From Bacteroidales bacterium (GTDB taxonomy: Bacteria; Bacteroidota; Bacteroidia; Bacteroidales; F082), in assembly GCA_024762735.1 (NCBI GenBank), contig JANTGU010000012.1, positions 1-17,909 of the forward strand: DNA of 17,909 bases, given 5' to 3'. The notes beneath the pieces were generated by a model. That model made no database searches. It worked only from the letters and a program-made list of their open reading frames with translations, and was not told where the DNA came from. Positions 5,989-13,919 of the stretch are shown in pieces. Each line of letters begins with the position of its first letter. Positions within the stretch are counted from its first letter, which is position 1. The translations under genes were made by a program, and so were the position numbers.

Positions 5989-8964
5989 TTACCGGTGGCT
6001 CATCATCTTTTCTAATTTCTCTAATCGTTTTTCTAAATTGGCAATGGTTTGGTTTTGGGATGCTATTTGTTGTTGCTGTTCTTTAACAGCCTCAATGGCC
6101 AACACGCCAAACACGGCATAGTTTAGGGTTTTAAGTCCGTTTTTTTCTTGTACTGCCTGAGGAAAATATTTTTCAACTTCCTGAGCGATCATCCCAATTT
6201 TTTCCTGACGGGAACTGTCGCATTTCATATAATAGGTAACTGGTTGCAAGGCAGTAATAACAGGCAGTGCATTGCCCATTGGTTTGATGGCAGTTTTTAG
6301 CCGTCTGTCAGACATGGAATGATAGGAACCATCAACATCATCTATCCATGCTTTCAGGGTTCCCGCATAGGCGAAGTTATAATCATAACCTGCATCCACA
6401 TACGTATTCCAATAAACTCCGGATGTATAATCCATCCGTATTTTACCAACTACATGCAATCGTTCCTGCGGGTATTGAACCCCTATGCCTATATTACCTG
6501 TAGAAATGGTATTTTCTGTACCGTCAACATCAGTTCCGTAGATAAGATTGCCAATATTTAACTGATAAAACCCGGAAGCATTTGGAAAATAATTGTTGTT
6601 TGAACCGATGATGATATTTTTATCTCCCAGGGTAAGATTACTTCCGGCATTATAACCCACGGCGGTATTGTCATGTCCGGTTTGGTTGCTGCTTAATGCT
6701 CCGGCACCGTATGCTGTATTATCGTTTCCGGTTAAATTGGTCGCCAGGGCATTGTAACCCGTGGCTGTATTTTTTACCCCATCAGTATTAGCATACAAAG
6801 CATGATATCCTACCGCGGTACCCGAGCCACCTTTGGTATTACTTAACAGTGCTTTGGAGCCTACGGCCGTGTTGTAGGCAGCCTGCCAACCTAAGGAAGC
6901 ACCGGTACCGTTGTTATACAATGCCGAATCGCCGATGGCCACAAGGTTGGAACGAGTGGTGTTGGTGTAGAGGGCATTAACACCTACTGCTATATTGGAG
7001 TTGCCGATAGTGTTGTTAAAAAGAGCACTAACACCAAATGCCGCATTATTAACACCATTAGTATTAGAAAAAAGACTGTTAGCACCGAAAGCAGAATTTT
7101 GAATCCCTGTTTTATTTAATAAAAGTGCATGCATTCCAAAAGCAGAGTTTTGAGAACTAACGGAATCAGAAGAAAGCGCTTTATAACCAAAAGCTGAGTT
7201 ACCTTCGCCGTCCTCAATGGAATAAAGTGCTTCGTAACCAAAAGCTGAATTACCTACACCACCATCAATGGAATAAAGCGCATTGGTACCAACTGCAGTA
7301 TTATAAATTCCTTGATCTGGATCTCCTGATTTATTGTTATTATACAGTGCTGAATAGCCAACGGCAACATTACCATATCCTTTTATATTGGAAAACAATG
7401 TGTTATAACCAACCGCAGTATTATCGTATCCAGTGGTGTTGGAAAAAAGTGCTTTTGATCCAACAGCTGTGTTTTGTATCGCTTCGCCGACAATAGCACC
7501 AATCCCATTATGATACAGCGCCGAATCACCAATGGCCACAAGATTGGAACGAGTGGTGTTGGTGAAGAGAGCATCGACGCCTACAGCAACGTTGGAATGG
7601 CCGGTGTTGTTGTAAAAAAGAGCGCAACTACCAGTGGCGGTATTATAAATTCCGATGGTGTTGACAGCAAGAGCGCTACAACCAGTGGCGGTATTACCAT
7701 GTCCGCTTGTGTTATCAGTTAGACAATCAAAACCAATGGCGGTATTATAAGTTCCGGTGGTGTTATCATATAGAGCGAAGGAACCAAAAGCGGCATTTAA
7801 ATGACCGGTGGTGTTGGAAAAAAGTGCTTTAGAGCCAACGGCCGTGTTATAGACTGCTTCCCACTCGGCAACGACATCGACACCATTGTTATACAATGCC
7901 GAATCGCCAATGGCCACGAGGCCTGATTGAGTGGTGCTATAAAATAAAGCACTTGATCCTATTGCAACATTTGAGTAGCCGGTGGTATTGGAAAAGAGTG
8001 CTTTAGATCCAACGGCAGTGTTTTGTGTTGCTTCATTTCCCGTTGCGCCAACACCATTGTTGTATAATGCCGAATCGCCAATGGCTACCAGGTTGGATTG
8101 TGTGGTGTTAGAGTTTAATGCTTTTGCACCAACAGCTACATTGGAGTATCCTGTTTTATTTGAGAAAAGAGCCCCAAAACCCATAGCAGCGTTGTTAAAC
8201 CCTTCGGTATTAGCATACAATGCCGACATGCCGATGGCAGTATTTAAATCACCTGTAGAATCATTAAAAAGCGCGTGATTACCAACAGCGGTGTTTCCTG
8301 ACCCTGGTTTATTTTGGTAAAGCGAGAAGGTGCCGACAGCGGTGTTAAACGAGCTGGTTTCATTCGCGTGCAAGGCACCGCCTCCCAAAGCAGTGTTTCC
8401 ATCACCGGAAGAATTGGAATAAAGAGCGCCGGTACCTAATGCAGTATTTTGAAAACCACTTATGTTATGGCTCAGTGCTCTTGAGCCAACTCCCGTATTT
8501 TCATCTCCCTGATTAAAATACAAAGTCGAATCGCCAATGGCCACGAGGTTGGATTTATCTGTATTGTTTTTAAGTGCCCCAATACCCACAGCGGTAACCG
8601 AAGTGCCGGTGGTATGCGATGCACCTGCATCTTTGCCAAGGAAAAGATAGCTTATGGTATCGGATTGGGCATCAGTGAGGTTGTCGATGTAGCCTCCGGT
8701 CATTACGCCGGTCCATTGTGTGCCGCTCCAGTAATAAAATCCTTTAACATGGTCAATTTGGTAAATCATCAGCCCTGTGCCAGGGGATACAATGTCATCG
8801 CGTTGCGTTTTGGTCATCCTCGGCACGAGCATTCCCCGAGATGTGGATTTTACGTCCAGCATGGCCGAGTTGTCGGGTGCTGTTCCATCAGCGTTAATGG
8901 CTACCTGGGCGTGGAGTGCCAGCGTGGTGACGAGGGTTAGGAGTAAGAAAGTTAATTTTTTCAT
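5989..8964 (-). CDS. Adhesin-like repeat protein with S74 intramolecular chaperone (tail fiber domain)
   Basis: A 991-residue protein. It has a signal peptide (about 1-19) and an N-terminal region with GMLVPRMT and WTG motifs common in Bacteroidota tail-fiber-domain proteins (about 20-120). About 37 tandem repeats (about 124-790) follow, mostly 17 residues, of the form NTAVGxxALxxNTxGx, resembling YadA-type trimeric adhesin head repeats. The C-terminal Peptidase_S74 chaperone domain starts at SDRRLK: S885 and K890 match the Ser-Lys dyad of phage endosialidase chaperones, which drive trimerisation and can self-cleave. A short coiled coil ends the protein. Five repeats are a distinct NLVAIGDSALY type with a longer insert. 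There is no T9SS sorting domain. No phage genes are nearby, so a trimeric surface fibre is more likely than a prophage tail fibre. Copy B of the direct-repeat element lies about 400 bp upstream. Confidence 0.8.
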   Translation of the reverse strand: MKKLTFLLLTLVTTLALHAQVAINADGTAPDNSAMLDVKSTSRGMLVPRMTKTQRDDIVSPGTGLMIYQIDHVKGFYYWSGTQWTGVMTGGYIDNLTDAQSDTISYLFLGKDAGASHTTGTSVTAVGIGALKNNTDKSNLVAIGDSTLYFNQGDENTGVGSRALSHNISGFQNTALGTGALYSNSSGDGNTALGGGALHANETSSFNTAVGTFSLYQNKPGSGNTAVGNHALFNDSTGDLNTAIGMSALYANTEGFNNAAMGFGALFSNKTGYSNVAVGAKALNSNTTQSNLVAIGDSALYNNGVGATGNEATQNTAVGSKALFSNTTGYSNVAIGSSALFYSTTQSGLVAIGDSALYNNGVDVVAEWEAVYNTAVGSKALFSNTTGHLNAAFGSFALYDNTTGTYNTAIGFDCLTDNTSGHGNTATGCSALAVNTIGIYNTATGSCALFYNNTGHSNVAVGVDALFTNTTRSNLVAIGDSALYHNGIGAIVGEAIQNTAVGSKALFSNTTGYDNTAVGYNTLFSNIKGYGNVAVGYSALYNNNKSGDPDQGIYNTAVGTNALYSIDGGVGNSAFGYEALYSIEDGEGNSAFGYKALSSDSVSSQNSAFGMHALLLNKTGIQNSAFGANSLFSNTNGVNNAAFGVSALFNNTIGNSNIAVGVNALYTNTTRSNLVAIGDSALYNNGTGASLGWQAAYNTAVGSKALLSNTKGGSGTAVGYHALYANTDGVKNTATGYNALATNLTGNDNTAYGAGALSSNQTGHDNTAVGYNAGSNLTLGDKNIIIGSNNNYFPNASGFYQLNIGNLIYGTDVDGTENTISTGNIGIGVQYPQERLHVVGKIRMDYTSGVYWNTYVDAGYDYNFAYAGTLKAWIDDVDGSYHSMSDRRLKTAIKPMGNALPVITALQPVTYYMKCDSSRQEKIGMIAQEVEKYFPQAVQEKNGLKTLNYAVFGVLAIEAVKEQQQQIASQNQTIANLEKRLEKLEKMMSHR

Positions 8965-8988
8965 GATGTTTATGTTAAGGGGTTATAA

Positions 8989-9051
8989 TTCAAAGTTTAA
9001 AGTTCAAAGTTTAAAGTTTAAAGTTCAAGGTTCAAAGTTCAGGGTTCAAAG
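8989..9051. repeat. Nine-unit heptanucleotide array (TTCAAAG/TTTAAAG)
   Basis: Nine consecutive 7-bp units, five exact TTCAAAG or close variants interspersed with TTTAAAG, begin 25 bp upstream of the adhesin gene start. On the coding (minus) strand they place TTTG or TTTA elements every 7 bp. This is a classic slippage-prone simple repeat. Its position could affect leader length or promoter spacing. Confidence 0.85.
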
Positions 9052-9118
9052 TTTGCCGCGCCGCTTGGGTGGCTCACAAAATATTTACTACCCAATTTAG
9101 TTTAGCAGTCGCATTGGT

Positions 9119-9145
9119 TTGCTCCGTATGTTAGTTACGGAGCAA
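9119..9145. repeat. Perfect 10-bp-stem inverted repeat
   Basis: TTGCTCCGTA and TACGGAGCAA are exact reverse complements around a 7-base loop. It is the first of four closely spaced hairpins in the 670-bp gap 8965-9634. No gene is evident in that gap. Confidence 0.7.
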
Positions 9146-9156
9146 CTATTTTACGA

Positions 9157-9174
9157 GTCACGCCCCAGCGTGAC
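9157..9174. repeat. Perfect 7-bp-stem inverted repeat
   Basis: GTCACGC and GCGTGAC pair around the 4-base loop CCCA, 11 bp after the previous hairpin. The run of stems resembles a REP/BIME-type intergenic element. It has no T-run in either direction that would make it a clear terminator. Confidence 0.65.
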
Positions 9175-9211
9175 GAAGTAATTTCATTGCTGCCACTCCC
9201 CGTCCTTAATA

Positions 9212-9240
9212 GCGCTCCCTGAGCCCGTCGAAGGGAGCGC
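9212..9240. repeat. REP-like palindrome containing CCCTGAGCCCGTCGAAGGG
   Basis: GCGCTCCCT and AGGGAGCGC form a perfect 9-bp stem around an 11-base loop. The inner CCCTGAGC..GTCGAAGGG motif is the type of short dispersed palindrome I recall as recurring in intergenic DNA of many bacteria, including Bacteroidota. Whether it is repeated elsewhere in this genome cannot be seen here. Confidence 0.65.
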
Positions 9241-9285
9241 GTGATAATCTCCCAAACCGGATTACCCGTTATGCTAAAAAAGCCA

Positions 9286-9308
9286 CCAACCCCTTCCTTT
9301 TGGGTTGG
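9286..9308. repeat. 7-bp-stem hairpin CCAACCC/GGGTTGG
   Basis: A perfect 7-bp stem with a 9-base T-rich loop. It is the last of the four hairpins before the direct-repeat element at 9360. Reading from that element toward the adhesin, an RNA would contain all four stems. Confidence 0.5.
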
Positions 9309-9359
9309 GGGATGGGTAGCGCAAACCAAGAGTCCTACCTTTGGTATTTTCGCATGTTA

Positions 9360-9437
9360 AAAGCACTATAAAAATACGGGAGCCTTCAAAAAAACACTTG
9401 TACTATTTGGTCAAATTCCAGGACTATTGGGTCATTT
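9360..9437 (-). promoter_or_regulatory. Candidate HTCS operator-promoter, copy B
   Basis: Second copy of the element at 5869-5948. Half-sites ACTATTTGGTCA (from 9402) and ACTATTGGGTCA (from 9423) are again exactly 21 bp apart. The minus strand then carries TATTTTTA (9376-9369), a -7-like box. Transcription would run toward the adhesin gene at 8964 through a leader of roughly 400 nt containing four hairpins and the heptanucleotide array. It lies between the HTCS gene and its presumed targets. Confidence 0.55.
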
Positions 9438-9516
9438 TTAGTGTTTTTTGTGGAAAAATGGTTGATTTAGGCGGATTGGGTGGTTTTGTTTGGTGGGTCG
9501 ATTGTTCGATGGTTAC

Positions 9517-9604
9517 ATTGCTCAAATGTTCAACTGTTCAATTGCTCAACTGTTGCATTGCTCAACTGTTGCATTGCTTCATTGTTGCATTGTTGCATTG
9601 TTGA
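9517..9604. repeat. Eleven-unit 8-bp tandem array
   Basis: Eleven 8-bp units of the ATTGCTCA / ACTGTTGC / ATTGTTGC type run without interruption to 30 bp before the HTCS stop codon (HTCS is on the minus strand, so this is its 3' flank). Units vary at two or three positions, indicating an ageing minisatellite. No function is evident. Confidence 0.85.
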
Positions 9605-9634
9605 GGTTGTTGTACTTAGTAGTATTGCTTAGCT

Positions 9635-12600
9635 TTATTTTCTGAATGTGCCGGGTGAGACGCCAAACTCTTTTTTAAAGATACGGCTGAACCATGAAGG
9701 GTCGTTGAAGCCACAAAGAAAAGCTATTTCGGAAATGTTTTTACCGGTAGTTTCCAGCATATTTTTGGCGGAAAGCAGGCGAATGCTACGGATGTAAACA
9801 GCAATAGATTTTCCGCTAACAGCTTTTAATTTTCTGTATAGCTGTGATTTACTCATATTCAACTGCGAAGCTAACATTACCGGATCGAGTTCACTGTTGT
9901 CGAGCTGTTGTTCGATCAACCCGATGACTTTTTTAAGAAATCGCTCTTCCCCTTCGGGCTTGCTCTTTTCAGCTATGGAAAGCTCAACTTTGCTGTACTT
10001 TTCCTGCAGCTGCTTTCTGATTTTAATCAGCTGTTCCAGCCTGACAAAAAGTTCCTTTTTATTAAACGGTTTGGTGAGATAGGCATCAGCACCGTGCGAA
10101 AGTCCCTCGATGCGGTCGTTTACGGTAGCCTTGGCGGTAAGTAAAATAATGGGGATGTGGCTGGTGCGCTCGTCAACTTTCAGTGCTTCGCAAACTTCAA
10201 AGCCATCTTTTTCAGGCATCATCACATCAGAGATAATGATATCGGGAATAAACTCGATGGCGGCATCGATACCCTGTTGCCCGTCGGGTGACCACCTGAC
10301 CTGATAGTTGCCCCTGAGGGAAGAAATCAGATATTTTGCCACGTCAGGGTTGTCCTCGATAACAAGTGCCAAGGGTAAATTTTTATTACCAATACTTTGG
10401 GTGGAAACATCGCTTTTTACCCGTGTAGTATCAATTTGCCTGGTTTTTTCCTGCTTTGCTTTCACCAAAGATGCCTTGTTGGTAATGGGGAGTATTACGC
10501 AAAATTCTGTTCTTTCTCCCGGGGTGCTATCCACGGTAATCTCACCATTTAGTAAATTTACCATCTCTTTTACCAGTGCCAGGCCAATGCCTGTACCTTC
10601 TCCCTTTCTGGTTTGTGAATTGTCGATTTGATAAAACCTGTCGAAGATGTTCGCCAGATGTTGCTCATCAATGCCAATACCTGAATCTTGTACCTTTATG
10701 ATGAGGTTGTCAGCATCGTGATGGTTTTCCCGTTTAACATGGAAAATAATTTTCCCGCCTTCCGGGGTAAACTTAATGGCATTGGTAAGCAGGTTCGAAG
10801 CTATGATAAATATCTTGTCCTGGTCGTAATCCATCACAATCTTGTCGGTTTCATGATAAAAAACCAGCTTGATATTTTTTACATCCGCCATCGACTGAAA
10901 CGACTCAAGGACATATTGCAGGTATGAAATGATGTTATCCTGAATAAATTCCGGCTTCATGCTGCCGGCTTCAATTTTCGACATGTCAAGCATCTGTTTT
11001 ATCAGATAGAGTAGTTTGTCGCTGTTTCGTTCAATCATGGCGAGGTCATCGTGGCATTGTTTTTTTTCATCCGGGTTGAGCTTGCCCCTTATGGTATCGG
11101 TCATCCCTTTTATCACAGTAAGCGGGGTGCGGAATTCATGCGTAATGTTGGCATATAATTGCGATTTCAGATGGTTTACCTCTTTCAAACGTAAATTTTC
11201 CTGGTGCTCGATTTTTCTTTTTAACGAAAAGCGAAATATCAAATAGATAACTAAAACGATAATAAGCAGATAAGCAAAATAGGCCGGCTTCGATTGCCAC
11301 CAGTAAGGCAATATTGAAATGGGAACATGCAGTATATTTTCTTTATTGTTGACTTTTCCTTTAACGTCCGCCTGAATCTCCAGCGAGTAATTACCGGGCG
11401 AGAGGTTTAGCAGCTGTATCGATTTGCTGTTTGTAAGCGTATTCCATCGTGTGTTATCAGGTAATAAACGGTAGTTAAAGATTTGAGTTTTATAAAATCT
11501 TAAATTAATATCGGAGAACTTAACCGTGATGGGAAGTTGATTCCGGTGAAGGGATATGGACTGCCCATTCGCGGGATGCAGGGTCTCGAGGGAGTTGTTT
11601 TTCGGATTGGTAACAAGTACCTTATCAATGAATAGTTTGCTACCGGGTTGTAACGTTTTCAGGGTTTCGGGGTTAAACCAGGTAATCCCGTCGATACCGC
11701 CAAAATAGAGGATGCCATTGCTATCGATAAATTTAGCATGTAGGTCGTATTCTTCGCTGCTAAGCCCGTCGGATTGATGGAAATGGGTGAATTTTCCTGC
11801 TTGTACATTATAGCGAGAAATTCCCTTGTTGGTCGATAACCAGATGTTGCCGGAAAAATCTTCCAGAATGGCGTAAATCACATTGTCGGGCAGTCCGTTA
11901 TCTTTATTGAAAAGTTTTAGTTGATGGTTGTACCAGTAATAGAGACCGTTGGTAGTACCTATCCACATTCCCCCGGCCTTGTCTTTTAGCAAAGTGTAAA
12001 TGACAGTTTTATCCAGCAGTATCGAGTCTCCTTTTCGTAGTCTGGAAAAGCGTGCCTTTTGAAAATGATCATCGTCAAACGACAGTATGTTTAATCCCTT
12101 ATCTGTTGCAACCCAGTATTTGTTTTTGCCGGTTTCAAGTAGGTAGTTCACCTTGTCGGAAGCGATGCTGCCAGTTTGCCCCGGTTGGTATTTGTAATGT
12201 GCGAACCGGAAGCGATTTTTTGCCAAATTGCCGGTAAATCTGTCCAGGCCACTCCCGGAAGTGCAAAGCCAAATATTGTTACCGGAATCCTTGTACAGAT
12301 ACCGGATAAAGTTGTTGCCAAGGGAATGGTTGTTTTGTGGGTTATGAAAAACAGTTTGAACGTTCATGGCGTTGTAGTCCGCGTTGCCGTTTTTAATAAC
12401 TACTAGGCCTTCTTTTGTTCCTGCCCATATATTGTTATCGTCGGCAAGCAGGCTGAAACAGATGTTGGAAGGCAGGTTGTGTGTTTTTTTGGTAAAGGTA
12501 AAACGCTTTTGGTTTCTGAGCAGGTTGATGCCCCCGCCGGAAGTTCCCACCCACAAATCCTGCTTGTTTTTTAATATGGAGAAGATGATATTGGAGTTTA

Positions 12601-13666
12601 AGGAGTTTTGATCGTTGGATCGGTTTTGAATTTTGTTGAATGTTTCATTGCGGTAAAACAGGTTTAAATATTTTCCCGTGCCAATCCACAGTTGTCCATA
12701 TTGATCCGGGAATACAGTGTAAACAACGTTGTTGCTGATGGATCCCGGATCTTTTTCCGAATGGAGGTAGCGATTCAGTACTTTATGGTTTTGGGCGTCG
12801 TATCCAAACAGTCCTGCACCCGTGCCAACCCACAAAATGTCGTTTTGCCATTTCAGGTCGTAAATTACCGAAGAAGCATCCTTACGGGAATAGTTAACAA
12901 CTTCCTGTTGTCCCGTTTTTATGTTGATAAGATACAGCTTGTTTTGGGTGCCTAACCATAATTGGCTGCTGTTACGCGAACTCATTGTGAATATCTTACC
13001 GGGGTTATCAGGAAGTAAATATTCTTGAAAAGCAATTTTATCCGGATTGCGTGTTATGCTTCCATAAAAAAGCCTTCCCTCTTTGGTTCCTACCCAGAGG
13101 GTTTTATCATGGTCAATAAAAAGGGAGGTTGCCGTGATGTTTTTTCCCGGAAAATAGTTGATAAAATGAAACGTATAAACGGTTGTATCACTGCTTATAA
13201 ATCCCACCCCTTTGTTTTCGAGGGTTACAAACAGGTGGCCGTGCCCATCCATCACCATATCTTCAATATTGAAATTTTGTAACGGTTGAATGCTGTAAAA
13301 GCGATAGGCAGTTTTGTCAAAATAACATAATCCTGCAGCACGGGTACCAATCCATATTTTTTCGTGATCGGCCACAAGGGTATTGATGTAGCTGCCATAT
13401 TTTTCGCTTTGATATTCACTGCTGAAGGTGTTGAATGATGTACCGTCGAAACGGTTTAACCCGTTTTGAGTTGCTATCCACAAAAAGCCTTCCTCATCCT
13501 GAACGATATCGTTAATAGAAACCTGCGACAGGCCGTCTTTAGTGGTATAAGTATGTATTTCGTAAAACTGCCGGGTAAAATCGGGCTGCTTTTCCTGTGC
13601 TAAAAGTAGCCATGGAGTCCATAGAAAAAATGCAACCCATGGTAATATTTTAAGTTTATAATACAT
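9635..13666 (-). CDS. Hybrid two-component system sensor/response regulator (HTCS) with AraC-type output
   Basis: A 1343-residue one-piece signalling protein. Signal peptide about 1-24. A periplasmic sensor of many Reg_prop/two-component propeller repeats (motifs such as LWIATQNGLNRFDG and IWIGTRAAGLCYFD; about 30-690) is followed by a Y_Y_Y domain (about 700-785) and a transmembrane helix (795-814). The histidine kinase has an H-box with H843 in HEFRTPL, an N-box in SNLLTNAIKF, and G-boxes DSGIGID and GEGTGIGLAL. The receiver domain has phospho-acceptor D1147 in ISDVMMPEKDG and the KPF lysine. The C-terminal AraC HTH (about 1245-1343) contains MSKSQLYRKLK and ISEIAFLCGF. All key catalytic residues are present. 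HTCS proteins usually sense glycans and activate polysaccharide-utilisation loci. No SusC/SusD or glycosidase is visible here. Upstream surface-protein genes with 21-bp direct repeats are the likely targets. Confidence 0.95.
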   Translation of the reverse strand: MYYKLKILPWVAFFLWTPWLLLAQEKQPDFTRQFYEIHTYTTKDGLSQVSINDIVQDEEGFLWIATQNGLNRFDGTSFNTFSSEYQSEKYGSYINTLVADHEKIWIGTRAAGLCYFDKTAYRFYSIQPLQNFNIEDMVMDGHGHLFVTLENKGVGFISSDTTVYTFHFINYFPGKNITATSLFIDHDKTLWVGTKEGRLFYGSITRNPDKIAFQEYLLPDNPGKIFTMSSRNSSQLWLGTQNKLYLINIKTGQQEVVNYSRKDASSVIYDLKWQNDILWVGTGAGLFGYDAQNHKVLNRYLHSEKDPGSISNNVVYTVFPDQYGQLWIGTGKYLNLFYRNETFNKIQNRSNDQNSLNSNIIFSILKNKQDLWVGTSGGGINLLRNQKRFTFTKKTHNLPSNICFSLLADDNNIWAGTKEGLVVIKNGNADYNAMNVQTVFHNPQNNHSLGNNFIRYLYKDSGNNIWLCTSGSGLDRFTGNLAKNRFRFAHYKYQPGQTGSIASDKVNYLLETGKNKYWVATDKGLNILSFDDDHFQKARFSRLRKGDSILLDKTVIYTLLKDKAGGMWIGTTNGLYYWYNHQLKLFNKDNGLPDNVIYAILEDFSGNIWLSTNKGISRYNVQAGKFTHFHQSDGLSSEEYDLHAKFIDSNGILYFGGIDGITWFNPETLKTLQPGSKLFIDKVLVTNPKNNSLETLHPANGQSISLHRNQLPITVKFSDINLRFYKTQIFNYRLLPDNTRWNTLTNSKSIQLLNLSPGNYSLEIQADVKGKVNNKENILHVPISILPYWWQSKPAYFAYLLIIVLVIYLIFRFSLKRKIEHQENLRLKEVNHLKSQLYANITHEFRTPLTVIKGMTDTIRGKLNPDEKKQCHDDLAMIERNSDKLLYLIKQMLDMSKIEAGSMKPEFIQDNIISYLQYVLESFQSMADVKNIKLVFYHETDKIVMDYDQDKIFIIASNLLTNAIKFTPEGGKIIFHVKRENHHDADNLIIKVQDSGIGIDEQHLANIFDRFYQIDNSQTRKGEGTGIGLALVKEMVNLLNGEITVDSTPGERTEFCVILPITNKASLVKAKQEKTRQIDTTRVKSDVSTQSIGNKNLPLALVIEDNPDVAKYLISSLRGNYQVRWSPDGQQGIDAAIEFIPDIIISDVMMPEKDGFEVCEALKVDERTSHIPIILLTAKATVNDRIEGLSHGADAYLTKPFNKKELFVRLEQLIKIRKQLQEKYSKVELSIAEKSKPEGEERFLKKVIGLIEQQLDNSELDPVMLASQLNMSKSQLYRKLKAVSGKSIAVYIRSIRLLSAKNMLETTGKNISEIAFLCGFNDPSWFSRIFKKEFGVSPGTFRK

Positions 13667-13716
13667 AGTTGACAGTTAAGGCGTATTACGGTGAAATCAA
13701 GCACGATAAGATACAA

Positions 13717-13746
13717 CAAAGGTAATCAATTGACCGGAGTAACAAA
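13717..13746 (-). promoter_or_regulatory. Bacteroidota promoter for the HTCS gene
   Basis: On the minus strand TTTG (13746-13743) is followed after 18 bp by TACCTTTG (13724-13717), an exact TAnnTTTG -7 box. Transcription would start near 13710, giving a leader of roughly 45 nt before the HTCS ATG at 13666. This is the best-matching vegetative promoter in the window. Confidence 0.65.
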
Positions 13747-13919
13747 ATAACAACTAATCTGTGTCCACAACCAACAATTTATTTTCTATTAAAAACAGTG
13801 TTTTTCTTGCCAATTCCACCCAACAATCCTTTTTAAATTGCTCAAATTTCCATATCATTGCATACGCTTCAAAAAAGCGTGATGGCAAACTTGTTTTATT
13901 AACAAAAACTGTTGGAAAA

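Noticed and set aside
5989..8964. Prophage tail fibre gene, suggested by the S74 chaperone domain
   Set aside because: A signal peptide starts the protein and no phage structural, integrase or lysis genes surround it. Such domains are common in Bacteroidota surface proteins.
9135..9329. A 64-codon minus-strand open frame in the intergenic gap
   Set aside because: It is built from the translated hairpins and REP-like palindrome, has no recognisable domain, and would not explain the inverted repeats.
8989..9604. Possible CRISPR array because of clustered repeats
   Set aside because: Units are 7-8 bp without unique spacers of constant length, and there are no cas genes. These are simple tandem repeats.
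13728..13742. Possible HTCS autoregulatory half-site (GACCGGAGT) in the HTCS promoter
   Set aside because: It matches the GACCAAATAGT half-site only in the first four bases and a few later ones, with no partner 21 bp away.
13761..13919. GTG start giving MccB a 53-residue N-terminal extension
   Set aside because: The extension is unlike MccB N-termini and makes the protein longer than the usual roughly 535 residues. No ribosome-binding site is seen.
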